The notes under the pieces were generated by a model. It ran no database searches. It was not told the origin of the DNA and was given only the letters and a program-made list of their open reading frames with translations. A program made the translations under genes and the position numbers. Positions 8,631-23,100 of a DNA stretch of 64,000 bases are shown here, one piece after another. How positions within the stretch are numbered: the stretch's first letter is position 1; each line of letters starts with the position of its first letter. The stretch comes from Gordionus sp. m RMFG-2023 (taxonomy: Eukaryota > Nematomorpha > Gordioida > Chordodea > Parachordodidae). The DNA is taken from positions 62,001 to 126,000 of the forward strand of contig NW_027051069.1 of the NCBI RefSeq assembly GCF_954871325.1, written 5' to 3'.

Positions 8631-11067
8631 GAACCGGAAACGTAAAAAAATACATCTAAGCTGTTTTCGATAGAGAATTAAATTCTGAGTTGAATGATAT
8701 AATTATATACAAAATTATGTTTACGATGTTAGCATTTCCCCGTTAAAAGTCTTTCGCGACAAAAAATTTATTTTGTGAACCGGAAACCTTAAAAATTACA
8801 TCTAAGCGGTTTTGGATAGAGAATTATATCCTGAGTTCAATGATATAAATATATTCAAAATTACGTTTAAGATGTTAGCATTTCCCCTATAAATGTCTTT
8901 CGCGACAAAATATTTATTTTGTGAACCGGAAACGTAAAAAAATACATCTAAACGGTTTTAGATAGAGAATTAAATTCTAAGTTCAATGATATAATTATAT
9001 TCAAAATTATGTTTAAGATGTTAGTATTTGACCTATAAATGTCTTTAGCGACAAAATATTATTTTTGTGAACCGGAAACGTAAAAAAATACCTCTAAACG
9101 GTTTTAGATAGAGAATTATGTTCTGAGTTCAATGATATAAATATATTCAAAATTACGTTTAAGATGTTAGCATTTCCCCTATAAATGTCTTTCGTGACAA
9201 AATATTTATTTTGTGAACCGGAAACGTAAAAAAATACATCTAAGCAGTTTTGGATAGAGAATTAAATTCTGAGTTCAATGATATAAACAAAATTATGTTT
9301 AAGATGTTAGACTTTCCCCTATAAATATCTTTCGCAACAAAAAAATTATTATGTGAACCGGAAACGTAAAAAAATTTATCTAAGCGGTTTTGGATAGAGA
9401 ATTATATTCTGAGTTCAAAGATATAAATATATTCAAAATTACGTTTAAGATGTTAGCATTTCCCCTATAAATGTCTTTAGTGACAAAATATTTATTTTGT
9501 GAACCGGAAACGTAAAAAAATACATCTAAGCAGTTTTGGATAGAGAATTAAATTCTGAGTTCAATGATATAAACAAAATTATGTTTAAGATGTTAGACTT
9601 TCCCCTATAAATATCTTTCGCGACAAAAAAATTATTATGTGAACCGGAAACGTAAAAAAATACATCTAAGCTGTTTTCGATAGAGAATTAAATCCTGAGT
9701 TCAATGATATAATTATATTCAAAATTATGTTTAAGATGTTAGTATTTGACCTATAAATGTCTTTAGCGAAAAAATATTATTTTTGTGAACCGGAAACGTA
9801 AAAAAATACCTCTAAACGGTTTTAGATAGAGAATTATGTTCTGAGTTCAATGATATAAATATATTCAAAATTACGTTTAAGATGTTAGCATTTCCCCTAT
9901 AAATGTCTTTCGTGACAAAATATTTATTTTGTGAACCGGAAACGTAAAAAAATACATCTAAGCAGTTTTGGATAGAGAATTAAATTCTGAGTTCAATGAT
10001 ATAAACAAAATTATGTTTAAGATGTTAGACTTTCCCCTATAAATATCTTTCGCAACAAAAAAATTATTATGTGAACCGGAAACGTAAAAAAATTCATCTA
10101 AGCGGTTTTGGATAGAGAATTATATTCTGAGTTCAAAGATATAAATATATTCAAAATTACGTTTAAGATGTTAGCATTTCCCCTATAAATGTCTTTAGTG
10201 ACAAAATATTTATTTTGTGAACCGGAAACGTAAAAAAATACATCTAAGCAGTTTTGGATAGAGAATTAAATTCTGAGTTCAATGATATAAACAAAATTAT
10301 GTTTAAGATGTTAGACTTTCCCCTATAAATATCTTTCGCGACAAAAAAATTATTATGTGAACCGGAAACGTAAAAAAATACATCTAAACTGTTTTCGATA
10401 GAGAATTAAATCCTGAGTTCAATGATATAATTATATTCAAAATTATGTTTAAGATATTAGCCTTTCCCCGTTAAAAGTCTTTCGCGAAAAAATATTTATT
10501 TTGTGAACCGGAAACTTTAAAAATTACATCTAAGCGGTTTTGGATAGAGAATTATATTCTCAGTTCAATGATATAAATATATTCAAAATTACGTTTAAGA
10601 TGTTATCATTTCCTATATAAATGTCTTTCGTGACAAAACCGGAATAGTAGAAAAATATATCTAAGCAGTTTTGGATAGAGAATTAAATTCTGAGTTCAAT
10701 GATATAAACAAAATTACGTTTAAGATGTTAGACTTTCCCCTATAAATGTCTTTCGCGACAAAAAAATTATTATGTGAACCGGAAAAGTAAAAAAATACAT
10801 CTAAGCTGTTTTCGATAGAGAATTAAATTCTGAGTTCAATGATATAATTATATTCAAAATTATGTTTAAGATGTTAGCCTTTCCCCGTTAAAAGTCTTTC
10901 GCGACAAAAAATTTATTTTGTGAACCGGAAACCTTAAAAATTACATCTAAGCGGTTTTGGATAGAGAATTAAATTCTGAGTTCAATGATATAAATATATT
11001 CAAAATTACGTTTAAGATGTTAGACTTTCCCCTATAATAGTCTTTCGCGACAAAAAAATTATTATTT
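8631..11067 (+). repeat. HOR block 4: rearranged, 17 monomers (2437 bp)
   Basis: The order is c1-c6, c10, a c11/c3 hybrid at 9641, c4-c6, c10-c14 and a c2/c26 hybrid at 10922. The hybrid at 9641 starts AAGCTG with TTAAATCCTGAG (c11) and switches to GTATTTGACC with TTAGCGA (c3), while keeping the c11 GCGAAAAAA. This returns the series to c4, so c4-c6-c10 occur twice. The CTTTAGTGAC variant marks both c6 copies, which shows they are a local duplication. Confidence 0.88.
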
Positions 11068-14000
11068 GAACCGGAAACGTAAAAAAATACATCTAAGCTG
11101 TATTCGATAGAGAATTAAATTCTGAGTTGAATGATATAATTATATACAAAATTATGTTTACGATGTTAGCATTTCCCCGTTAAAAGTCTTTCGCGACAAA
11201 AAATTTATTTTGTGAACCGGAAACCTTAAAAATTACATCTAAGCGGTTTTGGATAGAGAATTATATCCTGAGTTCAATGATATAAATATATTCAAAATTA
11301 CGTTTAAGATGTTAGCATTTCCCCTATATATTTATTTCGCGACAAAATATGTATTTTGTGAACCGGAAACGTAAAAAAATACATCTAAACGGTTTTGGAT
11401 AGAGAATTAAATTCTAAGTTCAATGATATAATTATATTCAAAATTATGTTTAAGATGTTAGCATTTGACCTATAAATGTCTTTAGCGACAAAATATTATT
11501 TTTGTGAACCGGAAACGTAAAAAAATACCTCTAAACGGTTTTAGATAGAGAATTATGTTCTGAGTTCAATGATATAAATATATTCAAAATTACGTTTAAG
11601 ATGTTAGCATTTCCCCTATAAATGTCTTTCGTGACAAAATATTTATTTTGTGAACCGGAAACGTAAAAAATACATCTAAGCAGTTTTGGATAGAGAATTA
11701 AATTCTGAGTTCAATGATATAAACAAAATTATGTTTAAGATGTTAGACTTTCCCCTATAAATATCTTTCGCAACAAATAAATTATTATGTGAACCGAAAA
11801 CGTAAAAAAATTCATCTAAGCGGTTTTGGATAGAGAATTATATTCTGAGTTCAAAGATATAAATATATTCAAAATTACGTTTAAGATGTTAGCATTTCCC
11901 CTATAAATGTCTTTCGTGACAAAATATTTATTTTGTGAACCGGAAACGTAAAAAAATACATCTAAGCAGTTTTGGATAGAGAATTAAATTCTGAGTTCAA
12001 TGATATAAACAAAATTATGTTTAAGATGTTAGACTTTCCCCTATAAATATCTTTCGCAACAAAAAAATTATTATGTGAACCGGAAACGTAAAAAAATTCA
12101 TCTAAGCGGTTTTGGATAGAGAATTATATTCTGAGTTCAAAGATATAAATATATTCAAAATTACGTTTAAGATGTTAGCATTTACCCTATAAATGTCTTT
12201 CGTGACAAAATATTTATTTTGTGAACCGGAAACGTAAAAAAATACATCTAAGCAGTTTTGGATAGAGAATTAAATTCTGAGTTCAATGATATAAACAAAA
12301 TTATGTTTAAAATGTTAGACTTTCCCCTATAATTATCTTTCGCGACAAAAAAATTATTATGTGAACCGGAAACGTAAAAAAATACATCTAAGCTGTTTTC
12401 GATAGAGAATTAAATCCTGAGTTCAATGATATAATTATATTCAAAATTATGTTTAAGATATTAGCCTTTCCCCGTTTAAAGTCTTTCGCGACAAAAAATT
12501 TATTTTGTGAACCGGAAACCTTAAAAATTACATCTAAGCGGTTTTGGATAGAGAATTAAATTCTGAGTTCAATGATATAAATATATTCAAAATTACGTTT
12601 AAGATGTTAGACTTTCCCCTATAAATGTCTTTCGCGACAAAAAAATTATTATGTGAACCGGAAAAGTAAAAAAATACATCTAAGCTGTTTTCGATAGAGA
12701 ATTAAATTCTGAGTTCAATGATATAATTATATTCAAAATTATGTTTAAGATGTTAGCCTTTCCCCGTTAAAAGTCTTTCGCGACAAAAAATTTATTTTGT
12801 GAACCGGAAACCTTAAAAATTACATCTAAGCGGTTTTCGATAGAGAATTAAATTCTGAGTTCAATGATATAAATATATTCAAAATTACGTTTAAGATGTT
12901 AGCATTTCCCCTATAAATGTCTTTCGCGACAAAATATTTATTTTGTGAACCGGAAACGTAAAAAAATACATCTAAACGGTTTTGGATAGAGAATTAAATT
13001 CTAAGTTCAATGATATAATTATATTCAAAATTATGTTTAAGATGTTAGCATTTGACCTATAAATGTCTTTAGCGACAAAATATTATTTTTGTGAACCGGA
13101 AACGTAAAAAAATACCTCTAAACGGTTTTAGATAGAGAATTATGTTCTGAGTTCAATGATATAAATATATTCAAAATTACGTTTAAGATGTTAGCATTTC
13201 CCCTATAAATGTCTTTCGTGACAAAATATTTATTTTGTGAACCGGAAACGTAAAAAAATACATCTAAGCAGTTTTGGATAGAGAATTAAATTCTGAGTTC
13301 AATGATATAAACAAAATTATGTTTAATATGTTAGACTTTCCCCTATAAATATCTTTCGCAACAAAAAAATTATTATGTGAACCGGAAACGTAAAAAAATT
13401 CATCTAAGCGGTTTTGGATAGAGAATTATATTCTGAGTTCAAAGATATAAATATATTCAAAATTACGTTTAAGATGTTAGCATTTCCCCTATAAATGTCT
13501 TTCGTGACAAAATATTTATTTTGTGAACCGGAAACGTAAAAAATACATCTAAGCAGTTTTGGATAGAGAATTAAATTCTGAGTTCAATGATATAAACAAA
13601 ATTACGTTTAAGATGTTAGACTTTCCCCTATAAATGTCTTTCGCGACAAAAAAATTATTATGTGAACCGGAAAAGTAAAAAAATACATCTAAGCTGTTTT
13701 CGATAGAGAATTAAATTCTGAGTTCAATGATATAATTATATTCAAAATTATGTTTAAGATGTTAGCCTTTCCCCGTTAAAAGTCTTTCGCGACAAAAAAT
13801 TTATTTTGTGAACCGGAAACCTTAAAAATTACATCTAAGCGGTTTTGGATAGAGAATTATATCCTGAGTTCAATGATATAAATATATTCAAACTTACGTT
13901 TAAGATGTTAGCATTTCCCCTATAAATGTCTTTCGCGACAAAATATTTATTTTGTGAACCGGAAACGTAAAAAAATACCTCTAAACGGTTTTAGATAGAG

Positions 14001-14672
14001 AATTATGTTCTGAGTTCAATGATATAAATATATTCAAAATTACGTTTAAGATGTTAGCATTTCCCCTATAAATGTCTTTCGTGACAAAATATTTATTTTG
14101 TGAACCGGAAACGTAAAAAAATACATCTAAGCAGTTTTGGATAGAGAATTAAATTCTGAGTTCAATGATATAAACAAAATTATGTTTAAGATGTTAGACC
14201 TTCCCCTATAAATGTATTTCGCGACAAAATATTATTTTGTGAACCTGAAACGTAAAAAAATACATCTAAACGGTTTTCGATAGAAAATTAAATTCTGAGT
14301 TCAATGATATAAATATATTCAAAATTACGTTTAAGATGTTAGCCTTTACCTTATAAATGTCTTTCGCGACAAATAATTTATTTTGTGAACTGGAAACGTA
14401 AAAAAATACATCTAAGCGGTTTTGGATAGAGAATTAAATTCTGAGTTCAATGATATAAACAAAATTACGTTTAAGATGTTAGACTTTCCCCTATAAATGT
14501 CTTTCGCGACAAAAAAATTATCATGTGAACCGGAAACGTAAAAAAATACATCTAAGCTGTTTTTGATAGAGAATTAAATTCTGAGTTCAATGATATAAAT
14601 ATATTAAAAATTACGTTTAAGATGTTAGCCTTTACCTTATAAATGTCTTTCGCTACAAATTATTTATTTTGT

Positions 14673-14817
14673 GAACCGGAAACGTAAAAAAATACATCTA
14701 AGCGGTTTTGGATAGAGAATTAAATTCTGAGTTCAATGATTAAATTATATTCAAAATTACGTTTAAGATGTTAGCCTTTCCCCAATAAATGTCTTTCCCG
14801 ACAAAAAATTATTTTGT
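14673..14817 (+). repeat. Monomer type c20 (145 bp)
   Basis: Length 145 bp. The diagnostic words are AAGCGG, GATTAAATTATATTCAAAA, GCCTTTCCCCAATAAATG and CTTTCCCGAC. The last changes the TCGCGA site. The copy in block 2 is hybrid and ends like c25. Confidence 0.8.
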
Positions 14818-14963
14818 GAACCGGAAATGTAAAAAATTACATCTAAGCGGTTTTGGATAGAGAATTAAATTCTGAGTTCAATGATTAAATTATATTAAAA
14901 ATTACGTTTAAGATGTTAGCCTTTGCCCTATAAATGTCTTTCGCGACAAAATATTTATTTTGT
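14818..14963 (+). repeat. Monomer type c21
   Basis: Length 146 bp. The diagnostic words are GGAAATGTAAAAAATTAC, AAGCGG, GATTAAATTATATTAAAAA and GCCTTTGCCC. Copies in blocks 8 and 9 read GAACAGGAAATG, with a GATAGCGAATT change. The block 6 copy at 22839 reads GTACCGG and lacks GTTAG. Confidence 0.8.
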
Positions 14964-15109
14964 GAACCGGAAACGTAAAAAAATAGATCTAAACGGTTTT
15001 GGATAGAGAATTAAATTCTGAGTTCAATGATATAATTATATTCAAAATTATGTTTAAGATGTTAGCATTTCATCTATAAATGTCTTTCGCGACAAAATAT
15101 TTATTTTGT
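14964..15109 (+). repeat. Monomer type c22
   Basis: Length 146 bp. The diagnostic words are AATAGATCTAAACGG, TAATTATATTC and GCATTTCATCTATAAATG. In blocks 8, 9 and 11 the second half is c23-like, with a TTATTTATTTGGTGAACC end. Confidence 0.8.
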
Positions 15110-15253
15110 GAACCGGAAACGTAAAAAAACTCATCTAAGCGGTTTTGGATAGAGAATTACATTCTGAGTTCAATGATATAAATATTCAAAATTACGTTTA
15201 AGATGTTAGCCTTTCCCCTATAAATGTATTTCGCGACAAATTATTTATTTGGT
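15110..15253 (+). repeat. Monomer type c23 (144 bp)
   Basis: Length 144 bp, with GATATAAATATTCAAAATT two bases short. The diagnostic words are AAAACTCATCTAAGCGG, TTACATTCTGAG, TGTATTTCGCGAC and TTATTTATTTGGTGAACC. Confidence 0.8.
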
Positions 15254-15396
15254 GAACCGGAAACGTAAAAAAATACATCTAAACGGTTTTGGATAGAGAA
15301 TTATATTATCAGTTCAATGATATAAATATATTCAAAATTACGTTTAAGATGTTAGTATTTCCCCTATAAATGTCTTTGACAAAATATTTATTTTGT
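15254..15396 (+). repeat. Monomer type c24 (143 bp)
   Basis: Length 143 bp. The diagnostic words are CTAAACGG, TTATATTATCAG, GTATTTCCCC and CTTTGACAAAAT, where the three bases CGC of TCGCGAC are missing. A variant c24v, with AAGCGGTTTTAG, follows c15 in blocks 6, 8 and 9. Confidence 0.8.
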
Positions 15397-15542
15397 GAAC
15401 CGTAAACGTAAAAAAATACATCTAAACGGTTTGGGATAGAGAATTAAATTCTGAGTTCAATGATATAAATATATTCAAGATTACGTTTAAGATGTTAGCC
15501 TTTCCCCTATAAATGAATTTCGCGACAAAATATTTATTTTGT
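15397..15542 (+). repeat. Monomer type c25
   Basis: Length 146 bp. The diagnostic words are GAACCGTAAACG, TAAACGGTTTGGGATAG, CAAGATTACG and GCCTTTCCCCTATAAATGAA. It is followed by c26 or by a c26/c2 hybrid. Confidence 0.8.
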
Positions 15543-17114
15543 GAACCGGAAAATTAAAAATTACATCTAAGCGGTTTTGGATAGAGAATTATATCCTGAG
15601 TTCAATGATATAAATATATTCAAAATTACGTTTAAGATGTTAGCATTTCCCCTATAAATGTCTTTCGCGACAAAATATTTATTTTGTGAACCGGAAACGT
15701 AAAAAAATACATCTAAACGGTTTTGGATAGAGAATTAAATTCTAAGTTCAATGATATAATTATATTCAAAATTATGTTTAAGATGTTAGTATTTGACCTA
15801 TAAATGTCTTTAGCGACAAAATATTATTTTTGTGAACCGGAAACGTAAAAAAATACCTCTAAACGGTTTTAGATAGAGAATTATGTTCTGAGTTCAATGA
15901 TATAAATATATTCAAAATTACGTTTAAGATGTTAGCATTTCCCCTATAAATGTCTTTCGTGACAAAATATTTATTTTGTGAACCGGAAACGTAAAAAAAT
16001 ACATCTAAGCAGTTTTGGATAGAGAATTAAATTCTGAGTTCAATGATATAAACAAAATTATGTTTAAGATGTTAGACTTTCCCCTATAAATATCTTTCGC
16101 AACAAAAAAATTATTATGTGAACCGGAAACGTAAAAAAATTCATCTAAGCGGTTTTGGATAGAGAATTATATTCTGAGTTCAAAGATATATATATATTCA
16201 AAATTACGTTTAAGATGTTAGCATTTCCCCTATAAATGTCTTTCGTGACAAAATATTTATTTTGTGAACCGGAAACGTAAAAAAATACATCTAAGCAGTT
16301 TTGGATAGAGAATTAAATTCTGAGTTCAATGATATAAACAAAATTATGTTTAAGATGTTAGACTTTCCCCTATAAATATCTTTCGCGACAAAAAAATTAT
16401 TATGTGAACCGGAAACGTAAAAAAATACATCTAAGCTGTTTTCGATAGAGAATTAAATCCTGAGTTCAATGATATAATTATATTCAAAATTATGTTTAAG
16501 ATATTAGCCTTTCCCCGTTAAAAGTCTTTCGCGAAAAAATATTTATTTTGTGAACCGGAAACTTTAAAAATTACATCTAAGCGGTTTTGGATAGAGAATT
16601 ATATTCTCAGTTCAATGATATAAATATATTCAAAATTACGTTTAAGATGTTATCATTTCCTATTTAAATGTCTTTCGTGACAAAACCGGAATAGTAGAAA
16701 AATACATCTAAGCAGTTTTGGATAGAGAATTAAATTCTGAGTTCAATGATATAAACAAAATTACGTTTAAGATGTTAGACTTTCCCCTATAAATGTCTTT
16801 CGCGACAAAAAAATTATTATGTGAACCGGAAAAGTAAAAAAATACATCTAAGCTGTTTTCGATAGAGAATTAAATTCTGAGTTCAATGATATAATTATAT
16901 TCAAAATTATGTTTAAGATGTTAGCCTTTCCCCGTTAAAAGTCTTTCGCGACAAAAAATTTATTTTGTGAACCGGAAACCTTAAAAATTACATCTAAGCG
17001 GTTTTGGATAGAGAATTAAATTCTGAGTTCAATGATATAAATATATTCAAAATTACGTTTAAGATGTTAGACTTTCCCCTATAATAGTCTTTCGCGACAA
17101 AAAAATTATTATTT

Positions 17115-20100
17115 GAACCGGAAACGTAAAAAAATACATCTAAGCTGTTTTCGATAGAGAATTAAATTCTGAGTTGAATGATATAATTATATACAAAATT
17201 ATGTTTACGATGTTAGCATTTCCCCGTTAAAAGTCTTTCGCGACAAAAAATTTATTTTGTGAACCGGAAACCTTAAAAATTACATCTAAGCGGTTTTGGA
17301 TAGAGAATTATATCCTGAGTTCAATGATATAAATATATTCAAAATTACGTTTAAGATGTTAGCATTTCCCCTATAAATGTCTTTCGCGACAAAATATTTA
17401 TTTTGTGAACCGGAAACGTAAAAAAATACATCTAAACGGTTTTGGATAGAGAATTAAATTCTAAGTTCAATGATATAATTATATTCAAAATTATGTTTAA
17501 GATGTTAGCATTTGACCTATAAATGTCTCTAGCGACAAAATATTATTTTTGTGAACCGGAAACGTAAAAAAATACCTCTAAACGGTTTTAGATAGAGAAT
17601 TATGTTCTGAGTTCAATGATATAAATATATTCAAAATTACGTTTAAGATGTTAGCATTTCCCCTATAAATGTCTTTCGTGACAAAATATTTATTTTGTGA
17701 ACCGGAAACGTAAAAAAATACATCTAAGCAGTTTTGGATAGAGAATTAAATTCTGAGTTCAATGATATAAACAAAATTATGTTTAAGATGTTAGACTTTC
17801 CCCTATAAATATCTTTCGCAACAAAAAAATTATTATGTGAACCGAAAACGTAAAAAAATTCATCTAAGCGGTTTTGGATAGAGAATTATATTCTGAGTTC
17901 AAAGATATAAATATATTCAAAATTACGTTTAAGATGTTAGCATTTCCCCTATAAATGTCTTTCGTGACAAAATATTTATTTTGTGAACCGGAAACGTAAA
18001 AAAATATATCTAAGCAGTTTTGGATAGAGAATTAAATTCTGAGTTCAATGATATAAACAAAATTATGTTTAAGATGTTAGACTTTCCCCTATAAATATCT
18101 TTCGCAACAAAAAAATTATTATGTGAACCGGAAACGTAAAAAAATTCATCTAAGCGGTTTTGGGTAGAGAATTATATTCTGAGTTCAAAGATATAAATAT
18201 ATTCAAAATTACGTTTAAGATGTTAGCATTTCCCCTATAAATGTCTTTCGTGACAAAATATTTATTTTGTGAACCGGAAACGTAAAAAAATACATCTAAG
18301 CAGTTTTGGATAGAGAATTAAATTCTGAGTTCAATGATATAAACAAAATTATGTTTAAGATGTTAGACTTTCCCCTATAAATATCTTTCGCGACAAAAAA
18401 ATTATTATGTGAACCGGAAACGTAAAAAAATACATCTAAGCTGTTTTCGATAGAGAATTAAATCCTGAGTTCAATGATATAATTATATTCAAAATTATGT
18501 TTAAGATATTAGCCTTTCCCCGTTAAAAGTCTTTCGCGAAAAAATATTTATTTTGTGAACCGGAAACTTTAAAAATTACATCTAAGCGGTTTTGGATAGA
18601 GAATTAAATTCTGAGTTCAATGATATAAATATATTCAAAATTACGTTTAAGATGTTATCATTTCCTATATAAATGTCTTTCGTGACAAAACCGGAATAGT
18701 AGAAAAATACATCTAAGCAGTTTTGGATAGAGAATTAAATTCTGAGTTCAATGATATAAACAAAATTACGTTTAAGATGTTAGACTTTCCCCTATAAATG
18801 TCTTTCGCGACAAAAAAATTATTATGTGAACCGGAAAAGTAAAAAAATACATCTAAGCTGTTTTCGATAGAGAATTAAATTCTGAGTTCAATGATATAAT
18901 TATATTCAAAATTATGTTTAAGATGTTAGCCTTTCCCCGTTAAAAGTCTTTCGCGACAAAAAATTTATTTTGTGAACCGGAAACCTTAAAAATTACATCT
19001 AAGCGGTTTTGGATAGAGAATTAAATTCTGAGTTCAATGATATAAATATATTCAAAATTACGTTTAAGATGTTAGCATTTCCCCTATAAATGTCTTTCGC
19101 GACAAAATATTTATTTTGTGAACCGGAAACGTAAAAAAATACATCTAAACGGTTTTGGATAGAGAATTAAATTCTAAGTTCAATGATATAATTATATTCA
19201 AAATTATGTTTAAGATGTTAGCATTTGACCTATAAATGTCTTTAGCGACAAAATATTATTTTTGTGAACCGGAAACCTAAAAAAATACCTCTAAACGGTT
19301 TTAGATAGAGAATTATGTTCTGAGTTCAATGATATAAATATATTCAAAATTACGTTTAAGATGTTAGCATTTCCCCTATAAATGTCTTTCGTGACAAAAT
19401 ATTTATTTTGTGAACCGGAAACGTAAAAAAATACATCTAAGCAGTTTTGGATAGAGAATTAAATTCTGAGTTCAATGATATAAACAAAATTATGTTTAAG
19501 ATGTTAGACTTTCCCCTATAAATATCTTTCGCAACAAAAAAATTATTATGTGAACCGGAAACGTAAAAAAATTCATCTAAGCGGTTTTGGATAGAGAATT
19601 ATATTCTGAGTTCAAAGATATAAATATATTCAAAATTACGTTTAAGATGTTAGCATTTCCCCTATAAATGTCTTTCGTGACAAAATATTTATTTTGTGAA
19701 CCGGAAACGTAAAAAAATACATCTAAACGGTTTGGGATAGAGAATTAAATTCTGAGTTCAATGATATAAATATATTCAAGATTACGTTTAAGATGTTAGC
19801 CTTTCCCCTATAAATGAATTTCGCGACAAAAAAATTATTATGTGAACCGGAAAAGTAAAAAAATACATCTAAGCTGTTTTGGATAGAGAATTAAATTCTG
19901 AGTTCAATGATATAATTATATTCAAAATTATGTTTAAGATGTTAGCCTTTCTCCGTTAAAAGTCTTTCGCGACAAAAAATTTATTTTGTGAACTGGAAAC
20001 CTTAAAAATTACATCTAAGCGGTTTTGGATAGAGAATAATATTCTCAGTTCAATGATATAAATATATTCAAAAATACGTTAAAGATGTTAGCATTTCCCA

Positions 20101-23100
20101 TATAAATGTCTTTCGCGACAAAATAGTTATTTTGTGAACCGGAAACGTAAATAAATACATCTAAGCAGTTTTGGATAGAGAATTAAATTCTGAGTTCAAT
20201 GATATAAACAAAATTATGTTTAAGATGTTAGACTTTCCCCTATAAATATCTTTCGCGACAAAAAAATTATTATGTGAAGCGGAAACGTAAAAAAATACAT
20301 CTAAGCTGTTTTCGATAGAGAATTAAATCCTGAGTTCAATGATATAATTATATTCAAAATTATGTTTAAGATGTTAGCCTTTCCCCGTTAAAAGTCTTTC
20401 GCGAAAAAATATTTATTTTGTGAACCGGAAACTTTAAAAATTACATCTAAGCGGTTTTGGATAGAGAATTATATTCTCAGTTCAATGATATAAATATATT
20501 CAAAATTACGTTTAAGATGTTATCATTTCCTATATAAATGTCTTTCGTGACAAAACCGGAATAGTAGAAAAATACATCTAAGCAGTTTTGGATAGAGAAT
20601 TAAATTCTGAGTTCAATGATATAAACAAAATTACGTTTAAGATGTTAGACTTTCCCCTATAAATGTCTTTCGCGACAAAAAAATTATTATGTGAACCGGA
20701 AAAGTAAAAAAATACATCTAACCTGTTTTCGATAGAGAATTAAATTCTGAGTTCAATGATATAATTATATTCAAAATTATGTTTAAGATGTTAGCCTTTC
20801 CCCGTTAAAAGTCTTTCGCGATAAAAAATTTATTGTGTGAACCGGAAACCTTAAAAATTACATCTAAGCGGTTTTGGATAGAGAATAATATTCTCAGTTC
20901 AATGATATAAATATATTCAAAAATACGTTAAAGATGTTAGACTTTCCCCTATAAATGTCTTTCGCGACAAAATATTTATTTTGTGAACCGGAAACGTAAA
21001 AAAATACATCTAAGCGGTTTTAGATAGAGAATTATATTATCAGTTCAATGATATAAATATATTCAAAATTACGTTTAAGATGTTAGTATTTCCCCTATAA
21101 ATGTCTTTGACAAAATATTTATTTTGTGAACCGTAAACGTAAAAAAATACATCTAAACGGTTTGGGATAGAGAATTAAATTCTGAGTTCAATGATATAAA
21201 TATATTCAAGATTACGTTTAAGATGTTAGACTTTCCCCTATAATAGTCTTTCGCGACAAAAAAATTATTATTTGAACCGGAAACGTAAAAAAATACATCT
21301 AAGCTGTTTTTGATAGAGAATTAAATTCTGAGTTCAATGATATAAATATATTCAAAATTACGTTTAAGATGTTATCATTTCCTATATAAATGTCTTTCGT
21401 GACAAAACCGGAATAGTAGAAAAATACTTCTAAGCAGTTTTGGATAGAGAATTAAATTCTGAGTTCAATGATATAAACAAAATTACGTTTAAGATGTTAG
21501 ACTTTCCCCTATAAATGTCTTTCGCGACAAAAAAATTATTATGTGAACCGGAAAAGTAAAAAAATACATCTAAGCTGTTTTTGATAGAGAATTAAATTCT
21601 GAGTTCAATGATTAAATTATATTAAAAATTACGTTTAAGATGTTAGCCTTTGCCCTATAAATGTCTTTCGCCACAAAATATTTATTTTGTGAACCGGAAA
21701 CGTAAAAAAATAGATCTAAACGGTTTTGGATAGAGAATTAAATTCTGAGTTCAATGATATAATTATATTCAAAATTATGTTTAAGATGTTAGCATTTCAT
21801 CTATAAATGTCTTTCGCGACAAAATATTTATTTTGTGAACCGGAAACGTAAAAAAATACATCTAAGCGGTTTTAGATAGAGAATTATATTATCAGTTCAA
21901 TGATATAAATATATTCAAAATTACGTTTAAGATGTTAGTATTTCCCCTATAAATGTCTTTGACAAAATATTATTTTTGTGAACCGGAAACGTAAAAAAAT
22001 ACCTCTAAACGGTTTTAGATAGAGAATTATGTTCTGAGTTCAATGATATAAATATATTCAAAATTACGTTTAAGATGTTAGACTTTCCCCTATAAATGTC
22101 TTTCGCGACAAAAAAATTATTTTATGAACCGGAAACGTAAAAATATTCTTCTAAGCAGTTTTGGATAGAGAATTAAATTCTGAGTTCAATGATATAAACA
22201 AAATTACGTTTTAGATGTTAGACCTTCCCCTATAAATGTATTTCGCGACAAAATATTATTTTGTGAACCTGAAACGTAAAAAAATACATCTAAACGGTTT
22301 TCGATAGAAAATTAAATTCTGAGTTCAATGATATAAATATATTCAAAATTACGTTTAAGATGTTAGCCTTTACCTTATAAATGTCTTTCGCGACAAATAA
22401 TTTATTTTGTGAACTGGAAACGTAAAAAAATACATCTAAGCGGTTTTGGATAGAGAATTAAATTCTGAGTTCAATGATATAAACAAAATTACGTTTAAGA
22501 TGTTAGACTTTCCCCTATAAATGTCTTTCGCGACAAAAAAATTATCATGTGAACCGGAAACGTAAAAAAATACATCTAAGCTGTTTTTGATAGAGAATTA
22601 AATTCTGAGTTCAATGATATAAATATATTAAAAATTACGTTTAAGATGTTAGCCTTCTTATAAATGTCTTTCGCTACAAATTATTTATTTTGTGAACCGG
22701 AAACGTAAAAAAATACATCTAAGCGGTTTTGGATAGAGAATTAAATTCTGAGTTCAATGATTAAATTATATTCAAAATTACGTTTAAGATGTTAGCCTTT
22801 CCCCAATAAATGTCTTTCCCGACAAAAAATTATTTTGTGTACCGGAAATGTAAAAAATTACATCTAAGCGGTTTTGGATAGAGAATTAAATTCTGAGTTC
22901 AATGATTAAATTATATTAAAAATTACGTTTAAGATCCTTTGCCCTATAAATGTCTTTCGCGACAAAATATTTATTTTGTGAACCGGAAACGTAAAAAAAT
23001 AGATCTAAACGGTTTTGGATAGAGAATTAAATTCTGAGTTCAAAGATATAATTATATTCAAAATTATGTTTAAGATGTTAGCATTTCATCTATAAATGTC

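Larger units (their letters stand above)
11068..17114 (+). repeat. HOR block 5: rearranged, 42 monomers (6047 bp)
   Basis: The order is c1-c6, c5, c6, c10, c11, c2/c7, c14, c2v, c3-c7, c14, c2, c4, c5/c16, c17-c25, c26/c2, c3-c6, c10-c14 and c2/c26. It holds the clearest run c17 to c25 (14241-15542). Private marks are TGTATTCG at 11099, a CCTATATATTTATTT change near 11324 with ATGTATTTTG, CCCCGTTTAAAG near 12471, GTTTAATATG near 13321 and AAACTTACG near 13890. From 14250 on it is copied at 24723. Confidence 0.88.
1..17468 (+). repeat. Super-repeat segment, first copy (with 46533-64000)
   Basis: This segment recurs at 46533-64000 with a constant offset of 46532 bases and no net length change. 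The c1 block starts at 7, 1740, 4753, 8631, 11068 and 17115 map exactly onto 46539, 48272, 51285, 55163, 57600 and 63647. About 25 private variants are shared at the same offset. Examples are the AAATCAATCC variant at 6240, TTTCACGA near 6735, TGTATTCG at 11099, CCTATATATTTATTT near 11324, GTTTAATATG near 13321 and ATATATATATTC near 16188. I found no difference by eye, but a base-by-base alignment was not run. The segment is cut by the left window edge, so its true start is unknown. Confidence 0.93.
14250..20256 (+). repeat. 6-kb internal duplication, copy A
   Basis: This stretch matches 24723-30734. The offset is 10473 at first, 10477 after a GAAA insertion and 10478 after a one-base insertion, both in copy B. 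Shared private marks include ATATATATATTC (16188), TATTTAAATG (16659), CTCTAGCG (17527), GTTTTGGGTAG (18160), ATTTCCCATATAAATG (20094) and ATAGTTATTTTG (20124). It begins within a c17 monomer and ends within a c10 monomer, where the partner becomes c5. Confidence 0.85.
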